Positions 17,441 to 26,681 of a DNA stretch of 64,000 nucleotides are shown here, in pieces. Made by a program: the position numbers and the translations under genes. How positions within the stretch are numbered: position 1 is the first letter of the stretch; the number at the start of each line of letters is the position of its first letter. A model generated the notes under the pieces. It worked only from the letters and a program-made list of their open reading frames with translations, did not search any database and was not told where the DNA came from. The stretch comes from Hyphomicrobiaceae bacterium (GTDB taxonomy: Bacteria; Pseudomonadota; Alphaproteobacteria; Rhizobiales; Hyphomicrobiaceae), in assembly GCA_041397645.1 (NCBI GenBank), contig JAWKWE010000004.1:1612001-1676000 (forward strand). Direction: 5' to 3'.

Positions 17441-19330
17441 ATGGCCAAAAAGAAATCGACAGACGACGAGGATACGGCTGTGGGCGCGGACACCGCGGCC
17501 AAGCCCTATGTCGTGCTCGCACGCAAGTATCGCCCGCAGACGTTCGATGACCTCATCGGCCAGGACGCCCTGGTCAAGACTCTCAAGAATGCATTTGCGG
17601 CTGGACGGATCGCGCAAGGCTACATGCTGACCGGCGTACGCGGCGTCGGTAAAACGACGACGGCGCGTATTTTGGCGCGCGCTCTCAATTACGAAGCGCC
17701 GGGTATCGACCGTCCGACCATCGACATGCCGGGTCTTGGCAGGCACTGCGCCGAGATCATGGAAGGCCGCCACCCAGACGTCTTCGAGATGGACGCCGCG
17801 TCAAATACCGGTGTTGACAATATCCGCGAAATTATCGAGAGCGCGCAGTACACCCCGTTGGTGGCGCGCACCAAAGTCTTCATCATCGACGAGGTTCACA
17901 TGCTGTCCAAGGGCGCGTTCAACGCGCTTCTGAAGACGCTTGAAGAGCCGCCTGGGCACGTGAAGTTCATTTTCGCGACGACCGAAATTCGCAAGGTTCC
18001 TGTCACGGTATTGTCGCGTTGCCAACGCTTCGATTTGCGCCGCGTCGAGCAACCGGTGCTTTCAGCGCACTTCCAGAAGATCGTAGCGAACGAAGGCGCC
18101 AAGGCTGACGACGACGCACTGACGCTGATCGCGCGTGCGGCGGAGGGTTCCGTGCGCGATGGCTTGTCGATCCTCGATCAGGCGATCGCCATGGGTGAGG
18201 GGCATGTCACCGCAGCCAGCGTCCGTTCCATGCTGGGCCTTGCCGACCGAGCGCGAATTTTTGATCTCGCGGAATCGATCTTCAAGGGAGACGCGGCTGC
18301 CGCGCTTTCCGGCCTGAAGAGTTTGCATCAAGACAGCGCCGAGCCCACGCAGATAATCTCTGATCTCGCGGAAGCTGTGCATATTGTGGCGCGCATTAAG
18401 GCCGTAGGCGAAGAGCCGGCGGGGGAAGCCTTGTCTCGCGAAGAGAAGGCGCGCGGTGGCGCACTCGCTGAGCGCCTGTCCATGGCGTACCTGGCGCGCG
18501 CCTGGCAGATGCTTCTCAAAGGCATTGAGGAAACCCAGCGTGCCCCAGTGCCATACGCAGCCGCCGAAATGCTGCTGATCCGGTTGGCTTACACTGCAGA
18601 TCTGCCGACGCCGGACGACTTGATCACGCGGCTTGGCAGCGGTGCGATGCCTTCGCGCAACGCGCCGGCGCCGCGTTCGTCCGATCACCGCGAGGAGCGC
18701 GGTCCGCTCAACGAAGCAGCGCAGGGTCCGCGGGCAGAAGATAGAGTGCCGCCGGAGGCTGACAGTCACAACTCTTCTCCTGCCGGGGAGCAAATGGGGA
18801 GCGAGCTGTTTGCCGCTCTCGATTCAGAAGGCGACGCAGCCGAGTTCTCGGACATGGGCGAACCCATAGAAGACGATCAGCCGGTGTTGCAGGCCCAGCC
18901 GGTGATGATGCCGGACCCGCGTTCGTTTGCCGAGGTGGTCGCGCTCGCAGGTTCCAAGCGTGACATGATGCTGAAGCTGCATCTTGAGGACAACGTTAGT
19001 CTGGTGAAGTTCGATGCCGCGACCGGCTCCATCGATCTGCATCTTTTGCCCGGCGCTCCACCTGAGCTTGCCAACGACCTGCGCGAGAAGCTCAATCTTT
19101 GGACGGGGCGGCGCTGGATGGTGATGTTGTCGAAATCGGCAGGGGCTCCAGCCATCGGCGCCGTTCGCAGACAGCGTGAGGAATTAGAGCTTGCCGCAAT
19201 CAAGAGCCACCCTGCGGTGCGCGCGTTTCTTGAGGCGTTTCCCGATGCCAAGATCGCGGATGTGCGGCGGCTGGCTGGTGGCGGCGCGTCCGGCGAGAGC
19301 GATGCGGACGATGAAAGCCAGGTCGGCTAA
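17441..19330 (+). CDS. dnaX: DNA polymerase III subunit gamma/tau
   Basis: This is the clamp-loader ATPase and organiser of the replicative polymerase, 629 residues. The AAA+ domain carries GVRGVGKTT at 65-73, DEVHML (Walker B) and the SRC arginine finger (LSRCQRFDLR). The four-cysteine zinc module seen in E. coli is not present: only one Cys remains, in LGRHCAEIMEGRH. This seems usual for alphaproteobacteria. A Pro/Glu-rich linker (~430-530) precedes a conserved C-terminal tau-like domain ending near KIADVRRLAGG. The start at 17441 (MAKKKSTDDED) was chosen because earlier codons run into the SRP RNA. ybaB and recR follow. Confidence 0.93.
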   Translation: MAKKKSTDDEDTAVGADTAAKPYVVLARKYRPQTFDDLIGQDALVKTLKNAFAAGRIAQGYMLTGVRGVGKTTTARILARALNYEAPGIDRPTIDMPGLGRHCAEIMEGRHPDVFEMDAASNTGVDNIREIIESAQYTPLVARTKVFIIDEVHMLSKGAFNALLKTLEEPPGHVKFIFATTEIRKVPVTVLSRCQRFDLRRVEQPVLSAHFQKIVANEGAKADDDALTLIARAAEGSVRDGLSILDQAIAMGEGHVTAASVRSMLGLADRARIFDLAESIFKGDAAAALSGLKSLHQDSAEPTQIISDLAEAVHIVARIKAVGEEPAGEALSREEKARGGALAERLSMAYLARAWQMLLKGIEETQRAPVPYAAAEMLLIRLAYTADLPTPDDLITRLGSGAMPSRNAPAPRSSDHREERGPLNEAAQGPRAEDRVPPEADSHNSSPAGEQMGSELFAALDSEGDAAEFSDMGEPIEDDQPVLQAQPVMMPDPRSFAEVVALAGSKRDMMLKLHLEDNVSLVKFDAATGSIDLHLLPGAPPELANDLREKLNLWTGRRWMVMLSKSAGAPAIGAVRRQREELELAAIKSHPAVRAFLEAFPDAKIADVRRLAGGGASGESDADDESQVG

Positions 19331-19397
19331 GGGATAGCGTTCCGACCGCCACCGTTTTCGTTATGATGACTGAAATGACGTTTCCAGCGAGGCTGCG

Positions 19398-19715
19398 ATG
19401 AAAGACGTTATGGGTTTGATGAAACAGATGGGCCAGATCCAGGCTCGGATGAAGCAGGCGCAAGACGAGCTTGCCGCTATGGAGGTTGAAGGCCAATCGG
19501 GCGGCGGCCTCGTCAAGGTCACGCTCGACGGCAAGGGTGAAGTCAAGCGCGTGAGCATCGATCCATCGCTTGCCAAGCCGGACGAAGTCGAGATCCTTGA
19601 GGATCTCATCATTGCTGCGGCTGCCGACGCGAAGTCTAAGTCCGATGCAGCGATGCAATCGAAGATGGCTGAAGTCACCGGCGGGATGTTGCCGCCCGGC
19701 ATGAAGCTTTTCTGA
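19398..19715 (+). CDS. ybaB: YbaB/EbfC family nucleoid-associated protein
   Basis: A 105-residue DNA-binding protein. It starts MKDVMGLMKQMGQIQARMKQ, continues with the EGQSGGGLVKVTLDGKGEVK core and ends GGMLPPGMKLF, all diagnostic of YbaB/EbfC. The family forms dimers shaped like tweezers that bind DNA. The gene lies 67 bases after dnaX and 52 before recR, the canonical dnaX-ybaB-recR order. Confidence 0.95.
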   Translation: MKDVMGLMKQMGQIQARMKQAQDELAAMEVEGQSGGGLVKVTLDGKGEVKRVSIDPSLAKPDEVEILEDLIIAAAADAKSKSDAAMQSKMAEVTGGMLPPGMKLF

Positions 19716-19767
19716 GATTAGGCCCTTTTAGAGACCGGCTGGCACACGCGCGCGGAAAGCGTCCCCG

Positions 19768-20373
19768 ATGTCAAAGAAAATCGCAGGGCCCGAAATCGAG
19801 CGCCTGGTACAATTGCTAAGCCGGCTTCCAGGACTTGGTCCGCGCTCCGGGCGCAAGGCGGTGCTTGCCTTGCTGAAGCGGAGAAACGATCTGCTATTGC
19901 CTTTGAGCGAAGCGCTCAACGTGGCGGTCGAGAAGATCGCCGAGTGCCCGACGTGCGGGAATCTAGATACGGTTACGCCTTGTAGCGTTTGTCAGGATCC
20001 GCGCCGTGACGGCGGTTTGATCGTGGTGGTCGAAGAGGTAGGGGATCTGTGGGCGCTGGAACGGGCGGGTGTCGTGTCTGGGCGCTACCACGTACTTGGC
20101 GGACATCTTTCGCCCCTCGATGGCATCGGGCCCGACAAGCTGAATATTGCAAGCCTGATCGAACGAGTGCGCACGGGCAATGTCACTGAGATTTTGCTCG
20201 CGCTCAATGCCACCGTCGAAGGTCAATCGACCGCGCATTACGTTTCCGAGCAACTCGCGCCGCTTGGTGTAGCTGTTTCACGGCTCGCGCAAGGCGTGCC
20301 CATAGGTGGCGAACTTGACTACCTTGACGAAGGAACGCTGGCAGCGGCAATCAAATCGCGCCGTAGGCTGTAG
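19768..20373 (+). CDS. recR: recombination mediator RecR
   Basis: A 201-residue partner of RecF/RecO in gap repair. The N-terminal helix-hairpin-helix (LPGLGPRSGRKA) is followed by the four-cysteine zinc finger (Cys60, 63, 72 and 75 in CPTCGNLDTVTPCSVC). A Toprim domain begins LIVVVEEVGDLWALER and runs through YHVLGGHLSPLDGIGPD. The length is normal for the family. It is the last gene of the dnaX unit. Confidence 0.96.
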   Translation: MSKKIAGPEIERLVQLLSRLPGLGPRSGRKAVLALLKRRNDLLLPLSEALNVAVEKIAECPTCGNLDTVTPCSVCQDPRRDGGLIVVVEEVGDLWALERAGVVSGRYHVLGGHLSPLDGIGPDKLNIASLIERVRTGNVTEILLALNATVEGQSTAHYVSEQLAPLGVAVSRLAQGVPIGGELDYLDEGTLAAAIKSRRRL

Positions 20374-20441
20374 CCTAACCAACACGACGCGCGTGGCTAA
20401 GCGCACGGAACTCCGGCAGGCGTGAACAGGGATAAGCCGAG

Positions 20442-21809
20442 ATGGTAACGGGCAGGCGATGGCGCCCCGCGGCCGGGCCGCCCAAATTCGTCACCGGTTC
20501 GGTTTTGCGGCACATCATCGAGATGACCGCGGCCGGTGCACTCGGTCTCATGGCCATCTTTTTCGGTGATCTTGCCAACATCTATTTCCTCAGCGTGGCG
20601 GGCGATGAAACGGTCGTCGCGGCGATCGGCTACGCCAGCTCCATTCTGTTCTTCTCCACCTCAATCGGCATTGGGCTATCCATCGCGGCTTCCTCGGTTG
20701 TCTCTCCCGCGGTCGGTGCCAACGTGCGCTCGAAGGCGCGGAGGCTTTCAACCCACACCCATGTCCTCGCATTCGGCGTTTCGGCAGTCATCAGTGTTGT
20801 GATGTGGTTCTTTATTCCCTGGCTGTTGGAGCTTCTCGGAGCCAAGGACCGTGCTCATGCGCTCGCCAGCATCTACCTTGAAATTCTGATACCGACGATG
20901 CCTCTGATTGCGCTTGGCATCACGTCGTCGGCTGTATTGCGCTCGGTGGGGGACGCCAAACGGGCAATGTTTGTGACGCTCACGGGCGCGGTCGTGAACA
21001 TGATCCTGGATGCCATCTTGATTTTGAAGTTGGGGTGGGGGGTTGAAGGTGCCGCAATTTCATCGGTTCTGGCCCGCTTCGCAATTTTCGCCGTGGGGAT
21101 TTATGGCGTTGTCGGGGTTCACCGGTTGTGGGGCGCTGTAAAGCCGGACGTGCTTTGGGAGGACGCACGGCTGTTCTTTCGGATCGGTGTCCCAGCCATG
21201 TTGACCAATATCGCCACGCCTGTAGGTAACGCCTATGTGACGATGGCGGTGGCGGCATTCGGCAACGATGCGGTGTCGGGCTGGGCAGTGATCGGGAGAA
21301 TAATTCCCGTAGCGTTCGGCGCGGTCTACGCTTTGTCTGGCGCGGTCGGTCCCATCGTTGGGCAAAATCTCGGTGCACGGAAGCCTGAGCGGATGCGCGC
21401 GATCCTGACGCAATCCTTGCTGGTGATGGCAGCATTCACGTTGACTGCCTGGATTATCCTGAGCATCTTGGCGGAACCAATGGCTGCCAGCTTCAATGCC
21501 TCGGGCGAAGCGCGCGAGCTGATAATATTTTTCTGCCGAGCGTTGTCGCCGATGTTTGTGTTTCTAGGGGCGATATTTATTGCGAATGCAACTTTCAACG
21601 TGCTGGGCAAGCCCCATCTATCGACCGTGTTGAATTGGGCCAGGGCTACTCTTGGTACGGTGCCGTTTGTCGCGCTCGGAGCCCACTTTGACGGTGCCCG
21701 AGGGGCATTGACCGGTCAGATGCTCGGCGGGGTCATTTTCGGATTCCTCGCAGTGGCACTTTCCTATCGACTTGTGGCGCGAATCACTCTCAGCATGAAA
21801 CAACCGTAG
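20442..21809 (+). CDS. MATE family efflux transporter
   Basis: An inner-membrane protein of 455 residues with about twelve TM segments in two six-helix halves, as in NorM/DinF-type cation-coupled multidrug exporters. Typical stretches include LGLMAIFFGDLANIYFLSVA in the first helices, and in the second half GAVGPIVGQNLGARKPERMR, which matches the internal MATE repeat signature. The substrate is unknown. The gene stands between recR and a polysaccharide gene cluster with no overlap with either, so a role in polysaccharide export should not be assumed. Confidence 0.85.
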   Translation: MVTGRRWRPAAGPPKFVTGSVLRHIIEMTAAGALGLMAIFFGDLANIYFLSVAGDETVVAAIGYASSILFFSTSIGIGLSIAASSVVSPAVGANVRSKARRLSTHTHVLAFGVSAVISVVMWFFIPWLLELLGAKDRAHALASIYLEILIPTMPLIALGITSSAVLRSVGDAKRAMFVTLTGAVVNMILDAILILKLGWGVEGAAISSVLARFAIFAVGIYGVVGVHRLWGAVKPDVLWEDARLFFRIGVPAMLTNIATPVGNAYVTMAVAAFGNDAVSGWAVIGRIIPVAFGAVYALSGAVGPIVGQNLGARKPERMRAILTQSLLVMAAFTLTAWIILSILAEPMAASFNASGEARELIIFFCRALSPMFVFLGAIFIANATFNVLGKPHLSTVLNWARATLGTVPFVALGAHFDGARGALTGQMLGGVIFGFLAVALSYRLVARITLSMKQP

Positions 21810-21991
21810 TCGTGTTGAGGACGCCGCGCGCGTTGCGCGCATTTTTCTGGGGATAGCACCGCGAGTGTGTCCGCATCTATCTTGGCACAGTAGCTCCTCC
21901 ACGGCTTATCTGAACTTTGATGGGCCTGTGTCGTTAGTCCGAGAGTAGTCGCGAGGCCTCGCAATTCCGGAATTAGCGAAGCAGGAAGCAC

Positions 21992-23992
21992 GTGAGCTCA
22001 TCGGTAATCGAAAATTCAAGTGCTGCACGCGTACGACATACGTTGCTCGGGCTGTCGCGTCATCAGAAGCGCGCGGTTTTGGCTGCGGCCGACATGTCGG
22101 TCCTGCTGGCGATTCTGTGGTGCCTCGCCTACCTGCGGTACAATTATGCCTTTTGGCCTGCGTCGGTGTTTGGCCATTTGGTCTATTGGTCGGGACCGTT
22201 CATAACCGTCGGAACCCTGGCTCATCTTGGCCTCTACCGCTTTGTCACCCGCTACTTGGGCTCCCAAGCGCATACGCGGATCGTGGGTGGTGTCGCCGTT
22301 TCGGTCCTGATCTGGTCGCTCCTCGTCTTCATGGCTGGCCAGCACGGGACGCCACGCTCCGTCATTCTCAGCTACGGCGTTTTTGCAGCCATTGCGGTCA
22401 TCGGCATACGTTACGTTGTTGCGCGCTTCCTTCAATCATCGGGCATTGATCTACCGAAAGTGAAGCAGGGTCTGCCGTCGCATCCGGTTTTGATTTATGG
22501 CGCCGGTGAGCGAGGTATTGATCTGGCTCTCGCGTTGCGCCGCAGCCCCGATCGCGATGTTGTGGGCTTCTGTGATACTTCGCCTTCCTTATGGGGGCAG
22601 TATGTTGCAGGCTATCGCGTCTATCGGCCGGAAAAGCTCAGCTACATCATCGAACGTTACGGCATCAAAGAAATACTGCTTGCAATCCCTGCTGGCGACC
22701 GCAGCGAGCGGCGCATGGTGCTCAGGCAGCTTGAAACGTTCCCCGTAACTGTGAAAGTTTTGCCGTCGCTGGCTGAAATTGCCTCGGGCAAAGTGGCGCT
22801 CGCCGATCTGCGTCCGCTTCAAGTTGAGGACCTTCTTGGCCGGGATGCCGTGCCACCGAACCCAGAGCTCTTGTCGCGCGATACGCGGGACAAGAGCGTG
22901 CTTGTGACCGGAGCGGGCGGTTCAGTCGGCTCGGAGCTTGTGCGTCAGGTGCTGCTACAGAACCCGCGCCGTATTGTATTGTTCGATCTGTCCGAGCCTG
23001 CGCTGTACGAGATCGAGATGGAAGTTCGCGCGATCGTGGACGCAATGGGCCCCGATGTGCGAAAGCCCGAGATTGCCGTCATCCTCGGATCGGTGCTCGA
23101 TGCACCGCTTGTTATGGATGTCCTGCGCAAATGTGCCGTCGATACGATCTATCACGCGGCTGCGTACAAACACGTGCCGATCGTCGAGAACAATCCGGCC
23201 GTGGGTCTCAATAATAACGTGCGAGGCACCGAGGTCGTCGCGGACGCGGCACTCGCTTGCGGTGTCGATCGCATGGTTCTGATTTCGACTGACAAGGCCG
23301 TTCGTCCCACCAACGTGATGGGCGCTTCCAAGCGATTGGCCGAGCTTGTTCTCCAGTCGCGCGCTGCCCAAGGGGGAGCGACGGTCTTTACTATGGTGCG
23401 GTTTGGCAATGTGCTGGGCAGCTCGGGATCGGTCGTGCAGCGTTTCCGCAGGCAGATCGAAGTGGGCGGTCCTGTGACCGTGACGCATCCCGAGGTTATT
23501 CGCTACTTCATGTCGATCCCGGAGGCGGCCGAGCTTGTGATTCAGGCCGGCGCGATTGCGCGCGGCGGCGAAGTTTTTGTTCTCGACATGGGAGAGCCGG
23601 TGAAGATCCGGGATCTTGCCGAACTGATGATACGCTTGAGCGGTCTCGATACAGTCAGTGACTCTAATCCCGAAGGCGACATCGAGATCGTCTATACGGG
23701 GCTGCGCCCAGGCGAAAAACTCTATGAGGAGCTGCTCATCGGTGGGTTACACACGTATGCTACCGAGCATCCGCGTATTATGAGATCTGACGAGCCATCG
23801 CTTTCGTCGAAGGACTTGCGTCGTGAACTCGACGTGCTCGACGCTGCAATGAAGAGCCGCGACATGGAGACCATTCAGGCTGTTCTGCTACGTACCGTAG
23901 AAGGCTACCAGCCTGATCCGGTCTTGACCAATACGCCGACCTCGACTTCCACCACGACTTGGGCCCAGCAGCATGGGCAGACCCTCCATTAA
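21992..23992 (+). CDS. FlaA1/CapD/WbpM-like nucleotide-sugar 4,6-dehydratase (membrane)
   Basis: The 666-residue protein starts at a GTG behind AGGAAG. Four N-terminal TM segments (residues ~25-150) are followed by a first Rossmann domain (GAGERGIDLALALRR). The catalytic Rossmann domain then begins TGAGGSVGSELVRQVL. The active-site block is STDKAVRPTNVMGASKR, where the usual Tyr is Met; this SMK form is normal for WbpM/FlaA1. Such enzymes remove water from UDP-GlcNAc to start synthesis of amino-deoxy sugars for surface glycans. It overlaps the next glycosyltransferase gene by 20 bases. Confidence 0.9.
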   Translation: MSSSVIENSSAARVRHTLLGLSRHQKRAVLAAADMSVLLAILWCLAYLRYNYAFWPASVFGHLVYWSGPFITVGTLAHLGLYRFVTRYLGSQAHTRIVGGVAVSVLIWSLLVFMAGQHGTPRSVILSYGVFAAIAVIGIRYVVARFLQSSGIDLPKVKQGLPSHPVLIYGAGERGIDLALALRRSPDRDVVGFCDTSPSLWGQYVAGYRVYRPEKLSYIIERYGIKEILLAIPAGDRSERRMVLRQLETFPVTVKVLPSLAEIASGKVALADLRPLQVEDLLGRDAVPPNPELLSRDTRDKSVLVTGAGGSVGSELVRQVLLQNPRRIVLFDLSEPALYEIEMEVRAIVDAMGPDVRKPEIAVILGSVLDAPLVMDVLRKCAVDTIYHAAAYKHVPIVENNPAVGLNNNVRGTEVVADAALACGVDRMVLISTDKAVRPTNVMGASKRLAELVLQSRAAQGGATVFTMVRFGNVLGSSGSVVQRFRRQIEVGGPVTVTHPEVIRYFMSIPEAAELVIQAGAIARGGEVFVLDMGEPVKIRDLAELMIRLSGLDTVSDSNPEGDIEIVYTGLRPGEKLYEELLIGGLHTYATEHPRIMRSDEPSLSSKDLRRELDVLDAAMKSRDMETIQAVLLRTVEGYQPDPVLTNTPTSTSTTTWAQQHGQTLH

Positions 23993-25109
23993 TATCAGCG
24001 ATATCGGCAATATGCCGAGCACGGCGCCGCTAGGCAGCTCCAGGCGTTTGCTTGTCGTGGGCCCATCCATGCGCGAGATGGCGCGTCAGCATGGCCGCTT
24101 TATCAAATCCTGCGTTCAACGTGGTGTCAGCGTGATGGTTCTCTCGCCGGAGACGTCGGCCAGTGGATCGGAGGGGCTGCTCAGACTTGGCGCACAGGCT
24201 CAGTCGATCTCTAAAGGGCCAGACGGGTTTTCGCTTTTTCGCGCACGTAAGGCGGCTCGTGCGTTTGCCGATCAAATTCGCAGCTTTCACCCGTCTGCGG
24301 TCCTGACTTTCGGGCCAAGCGTCATACCTGCTGCGGTGAGCGCTGCGCGCCGCGCGGGCGTGGCGCGGGTTGGAGTTCTGCTCGACGAGTTGCCTGAAGG
24401 CGGATTGTCCAAGCGCCTGACGCGCGCAGCCAAATCGTCCAGCGTCGTGATCGTTCACAATGCAAAGGATGCGCGTACCGTCGTCGAGGCTGTGGGCGAA
24501 GGAACTCATGTTGTACGGGTGCCGGGAACGGGATCTGATCTCACTCTTTCGCTCGGTGAGGCAATGCCTGTTGGGCAGGATCCCGTCATTTTTCTAGCTG
24601 CCGCGCGTCTCGATCGATCCAGGGGGATTTACGACTATCTGGAAGCTGCCCGTGTTGCCCGCGAGAATGGCTTGGCTGCTCGTTTCATGTTAGCGGGCCC
24701 AGATGGGGTCGAAGAAGGGGCTATCAAGCCAGAAACGCTGTCACGCTATGGCGCACATGTTGACTACATAGGCGATGCTGCCGAGCTTGGAGAATGCATA
24801 AGGCAGTGCCATGTGTTCGTGAGCCCATCGCATCGGGAGGGGATGCCGGCCGCTGTGCTGTCTGCACTCGCAAGCGGACGTGCAATTGTTGCCACCGATA
24901 TCCCCGGCTCTCATGATACGGTGGACGAGATGGTGAACGGGACCCTGTGTGCACCTCAAGATCCCTCCAGCTTAGCGGATGCGTTCTCCCGCATGGTTCG
25001 CAATAGGCGGCTCCTCCAGACCATGGGACGTGCCAGCAGAAGCAAGGCCGAGCGGACCTTCTCGGACGCCGCCGTGCACGAGGCCTTGCAGGGTGCCTTA
25101 CAGATTTAG
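23973..25109 (+). CDS. glycosyltransferase, GT4/GT1-type
   Basis: This is a 378-residue GT-B fold enzyme. The C-terminal nucleotide-sugar domain is clear: FLAAARLDRSRGIYDYLEAA, RFMLAGPDG, and SPSHREGMPAAVLSALASGR, which holds the E-x7-E motif of retaining transferases. GRAIVATDIPG follows. The acceptor is unknown. It overlaps the preceding dehydratase gene by 20 bases, and the next gene's start lies within 20 bases of its end, so the three form one operon for a surface polysaccharide. An ATG at 24012 is a possible shorter start. Confidence 0.85.
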   Translation: MGRPSINISDIGNMPSTAPLGSSRRLLVVGPSMREMARQHGRFIKSCVQRGVSVMVLSPETSASGSEGLLRLGAQAQSISKGPDGFSLFRARKAARAFADQIRSFHPSAVLTFGPSVIPAAVSAARRAGVARVGVLLDELPEGGLSKRLTRAAKSSSVVIVHNAKDARTVVEAVGEGTHVVRVPGTGSDLTLSLGEAMPVGQDPVIFLAAARLDRSRGIYDYLEAARVARENGLAARFMLAGPDGVEEGAIKPETLSRYGAHVDYIGDAAELGECIRQCHVFVSPSHREGMPAAVLSALASGRAIVATDIPGSHDTVDEMVNGTLCAPQDPSSLADAFSRMVRNRRLLQTMGRASRSKAERTFSDAAVHEALQGALQI

Positions 25110-25127
25110 GTGACGGAGTATCTGAAG

Positions 25128-26063
25128 ATGCGCGTGCTCGTGACCGGTGCAAGTGGATTTGCCGGCCGCGTCCTTGTCGCAGAGCTTGCGCGCAACGGCT
25201 TTGTCGTTGTCGCAGGCGTGCGCGACGGCACTGGAGTGATCCCGGGCGCTTCAAGCCTGGTTGCGATGCCAGACCTTTCAAATACCTTCGACGCACGATG
25301 CCTCGTGAAGGATGTTGACGCGGTCGTTCATGCGGCTGGGCTTGCGCATTCTTCTCCTGAAATTCCCGAGCGGGTGTACCAAGCCATCAATTGCCAAGCC
25401 GCGCGCGCGCTGGCGCAAGCGAGCCGGGAATCCGGCGTGCGGCGCTTTATCTACGTATCGTCGGTACGTGCGCAAACGGGGCCGAGCTCCGATACCGTGC
25501 TCACGGAGGCCGATGAGCCAGCCCCAACCGATGCCTATGGCCGTTCTAAGCTCGCGGGCGAGCAGGCAGTGGTTGAGGCCCTGGCGGGGTCACAGACGGA
25601 CCCTGTGGTCTTGAGACCTGTGCTGATGTATGGCCCAAACGCGAAGGGCAACATGGCGAGCCTGATGCGCTTAGCGCGAAGTCGCCTTCCATTGCCGCTG
25701 GGGGGGATTCCAGCGCGTCGTTCGCTGCTGGGACTTACCAATTTCAGCGGTGCCGTGGCCTTTGCGTTGAACGCACCAACGGTCTCGGGCCGGACCTTTC
25801 TTTTGGCCGACGCGGGCACCGCCTTGACCGTCGGCGAGATCTTGGCGGCGCTTAGGGCCGGGCTCGGGCGCCGTTCGGGCATCGTGAACGTTCCGCTGCC
25901 GGGGATGGAAAAGCTGCTCGTGGCAGCAGGCAAGGCCGACATGGCAGGTCGAGTATTTGGAGACCTCGTGGTCTCGACGGACGCACTTGTTGCCGCAGGC
26001 TGGCAGGCGCCGATGACCAGCGCCCAGGGCCTTGCAGCAGTAATGGCCAAGACCGGCGATTGA
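25128..26063 (+). CDS. NAD-dependent epimerase/dehydratase (nucleotide-sugar, WcaG-type)
   Basis: A 311-residue extended SDR. It shows the N-terminal VTGASGFAGRVL motif, the YVSSVRAQ catalytic serine region and the DAYGRSKLAGE Tyr-x-x-x-Lys pair, followed by LRPVLMYGPNAKGNM. The ATG at 25128 follows GGAG by 9 bases; a GTG at 25110 directly after the previous stop is less likely. It probably reduces or epimerises the product of the upstream dehydratase. It is close to the WbpK/WbpV-like reductases that work with WbpM-type enzymes, but the exact sugar is not deducible. Confidence 0.85.
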   Translation: MRVLVTGASGFAGRVLVAELARNGFVVVAGVRDGTGVIPGASSLVAMPDLSNTFDARCLVKDVDAVVHAAGLAHSSPEIPERVYQAINCQAARALAQASRESGVRRFIYVSSVRAQTGPSSDTVLTEADEPAPTDAYGRSKLAGEQAVVEALAGSQTDPVVLRPVLMYGPNAKGNMASLMRLARSRLPLPLGGIPARRSLLGLTNFSGAVAFALNAPTVSGRTFLLADAGTALTVGEILAALRAGLGRRSGIVNVPLPGMEKLLVAAGKADMAGRVFGDLVVSTDALVAAGWQAPMTSAQGLAAVMAKTGD

Positions 26064-26094
26064 CCGCGGCCCACCTTGTCCTTATTTCACACGC

Positions 26095-26601
26095 ATGAGC
26101 ATTCTGCCGATTATCACAATTCCAGATCCTGTCCTGCGGAAGATCTCCGAGCCGGTCGAACGTGTCGACGCGGAGGCACTTCGGCTGATGGATGACATGC
26201 TGGAAACCATGTACGCAGCGCCCGGCATAGGGCTGGCCGCCGTCCAGGTCGGTGTGCCCCGCCGTGTTGTCGTCATTGATGCCTCCGAGGAGGAGGACAC
26301 GAAAAACCCGCTCTGTCTGATCAATCCCGAGATCGTCGGCCTGGGTCAAACGACGCGCGTCTATGAAGAGGGCTGCCTGTCCATCCCCGACGTGCGCGTT
26401 GAGATCGAGCGCCCGGAGACGGTGACCATCCGCTACATCGATCGGGACGGGAAACTGCAGGAGCTTGCGGCCGATGGGCTGCTCGCGACGGCCATTCAGC
26501 ATGAGCTCGATCACCTCGATGGTCAGCTGATCATCGATTTTCTATCGCGGCTGAAGCGCGATATGGTCATACGCAAATTCAAGAAGGCGAAACGCGAGTA
26601 G
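26095..26601 (+). CDS. def: peptide deformylase
   Basis: The enzyme removes the formyl group from the N-terminal methionine of new proteins. At 168 residues it contains all three metal-site motifs: GIGLAAVQVG at 44-53, EEGCLSIP with Cys94, and QHELDHLDG with His136 and His140. These ligate the catalytic iron. The adjacent fmt gene adds the formyl group to initiator tRNA, and the pair is normally co-transcribed. Confidence 0.97.
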   Translation: MSILPIITIPDPVLRKISEPVERVDAEALRLMDDMLETMYAAPGIGLAAVQVGVPRRVVVIDASEEEDTKNPLCLINPEIVGLGQTTRVYEEGCLSIPDVRVEIERPETVTIRYIDRDGKLQELAADGLLATAIQHELDHLDGQLIIDFLSRLKRDMVIRKFKKAKRE

Positions 26602-26681
26602 CAATCACGCCTGTCCGGATGTGCCGGCCATGATGCCCGCTCCACCCGGGCAAGTCGGAGCCTTGAGGGAAGACAAGCACA

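Noticed and set aside
17689..18102. Loss of the zinc cysteines in dnaX as possible damage
   Set aside because: The surrounding sequence aligns with alphaproteobacterial DnaX, where this module is commonly degenerate; the gene is otherwise intact.
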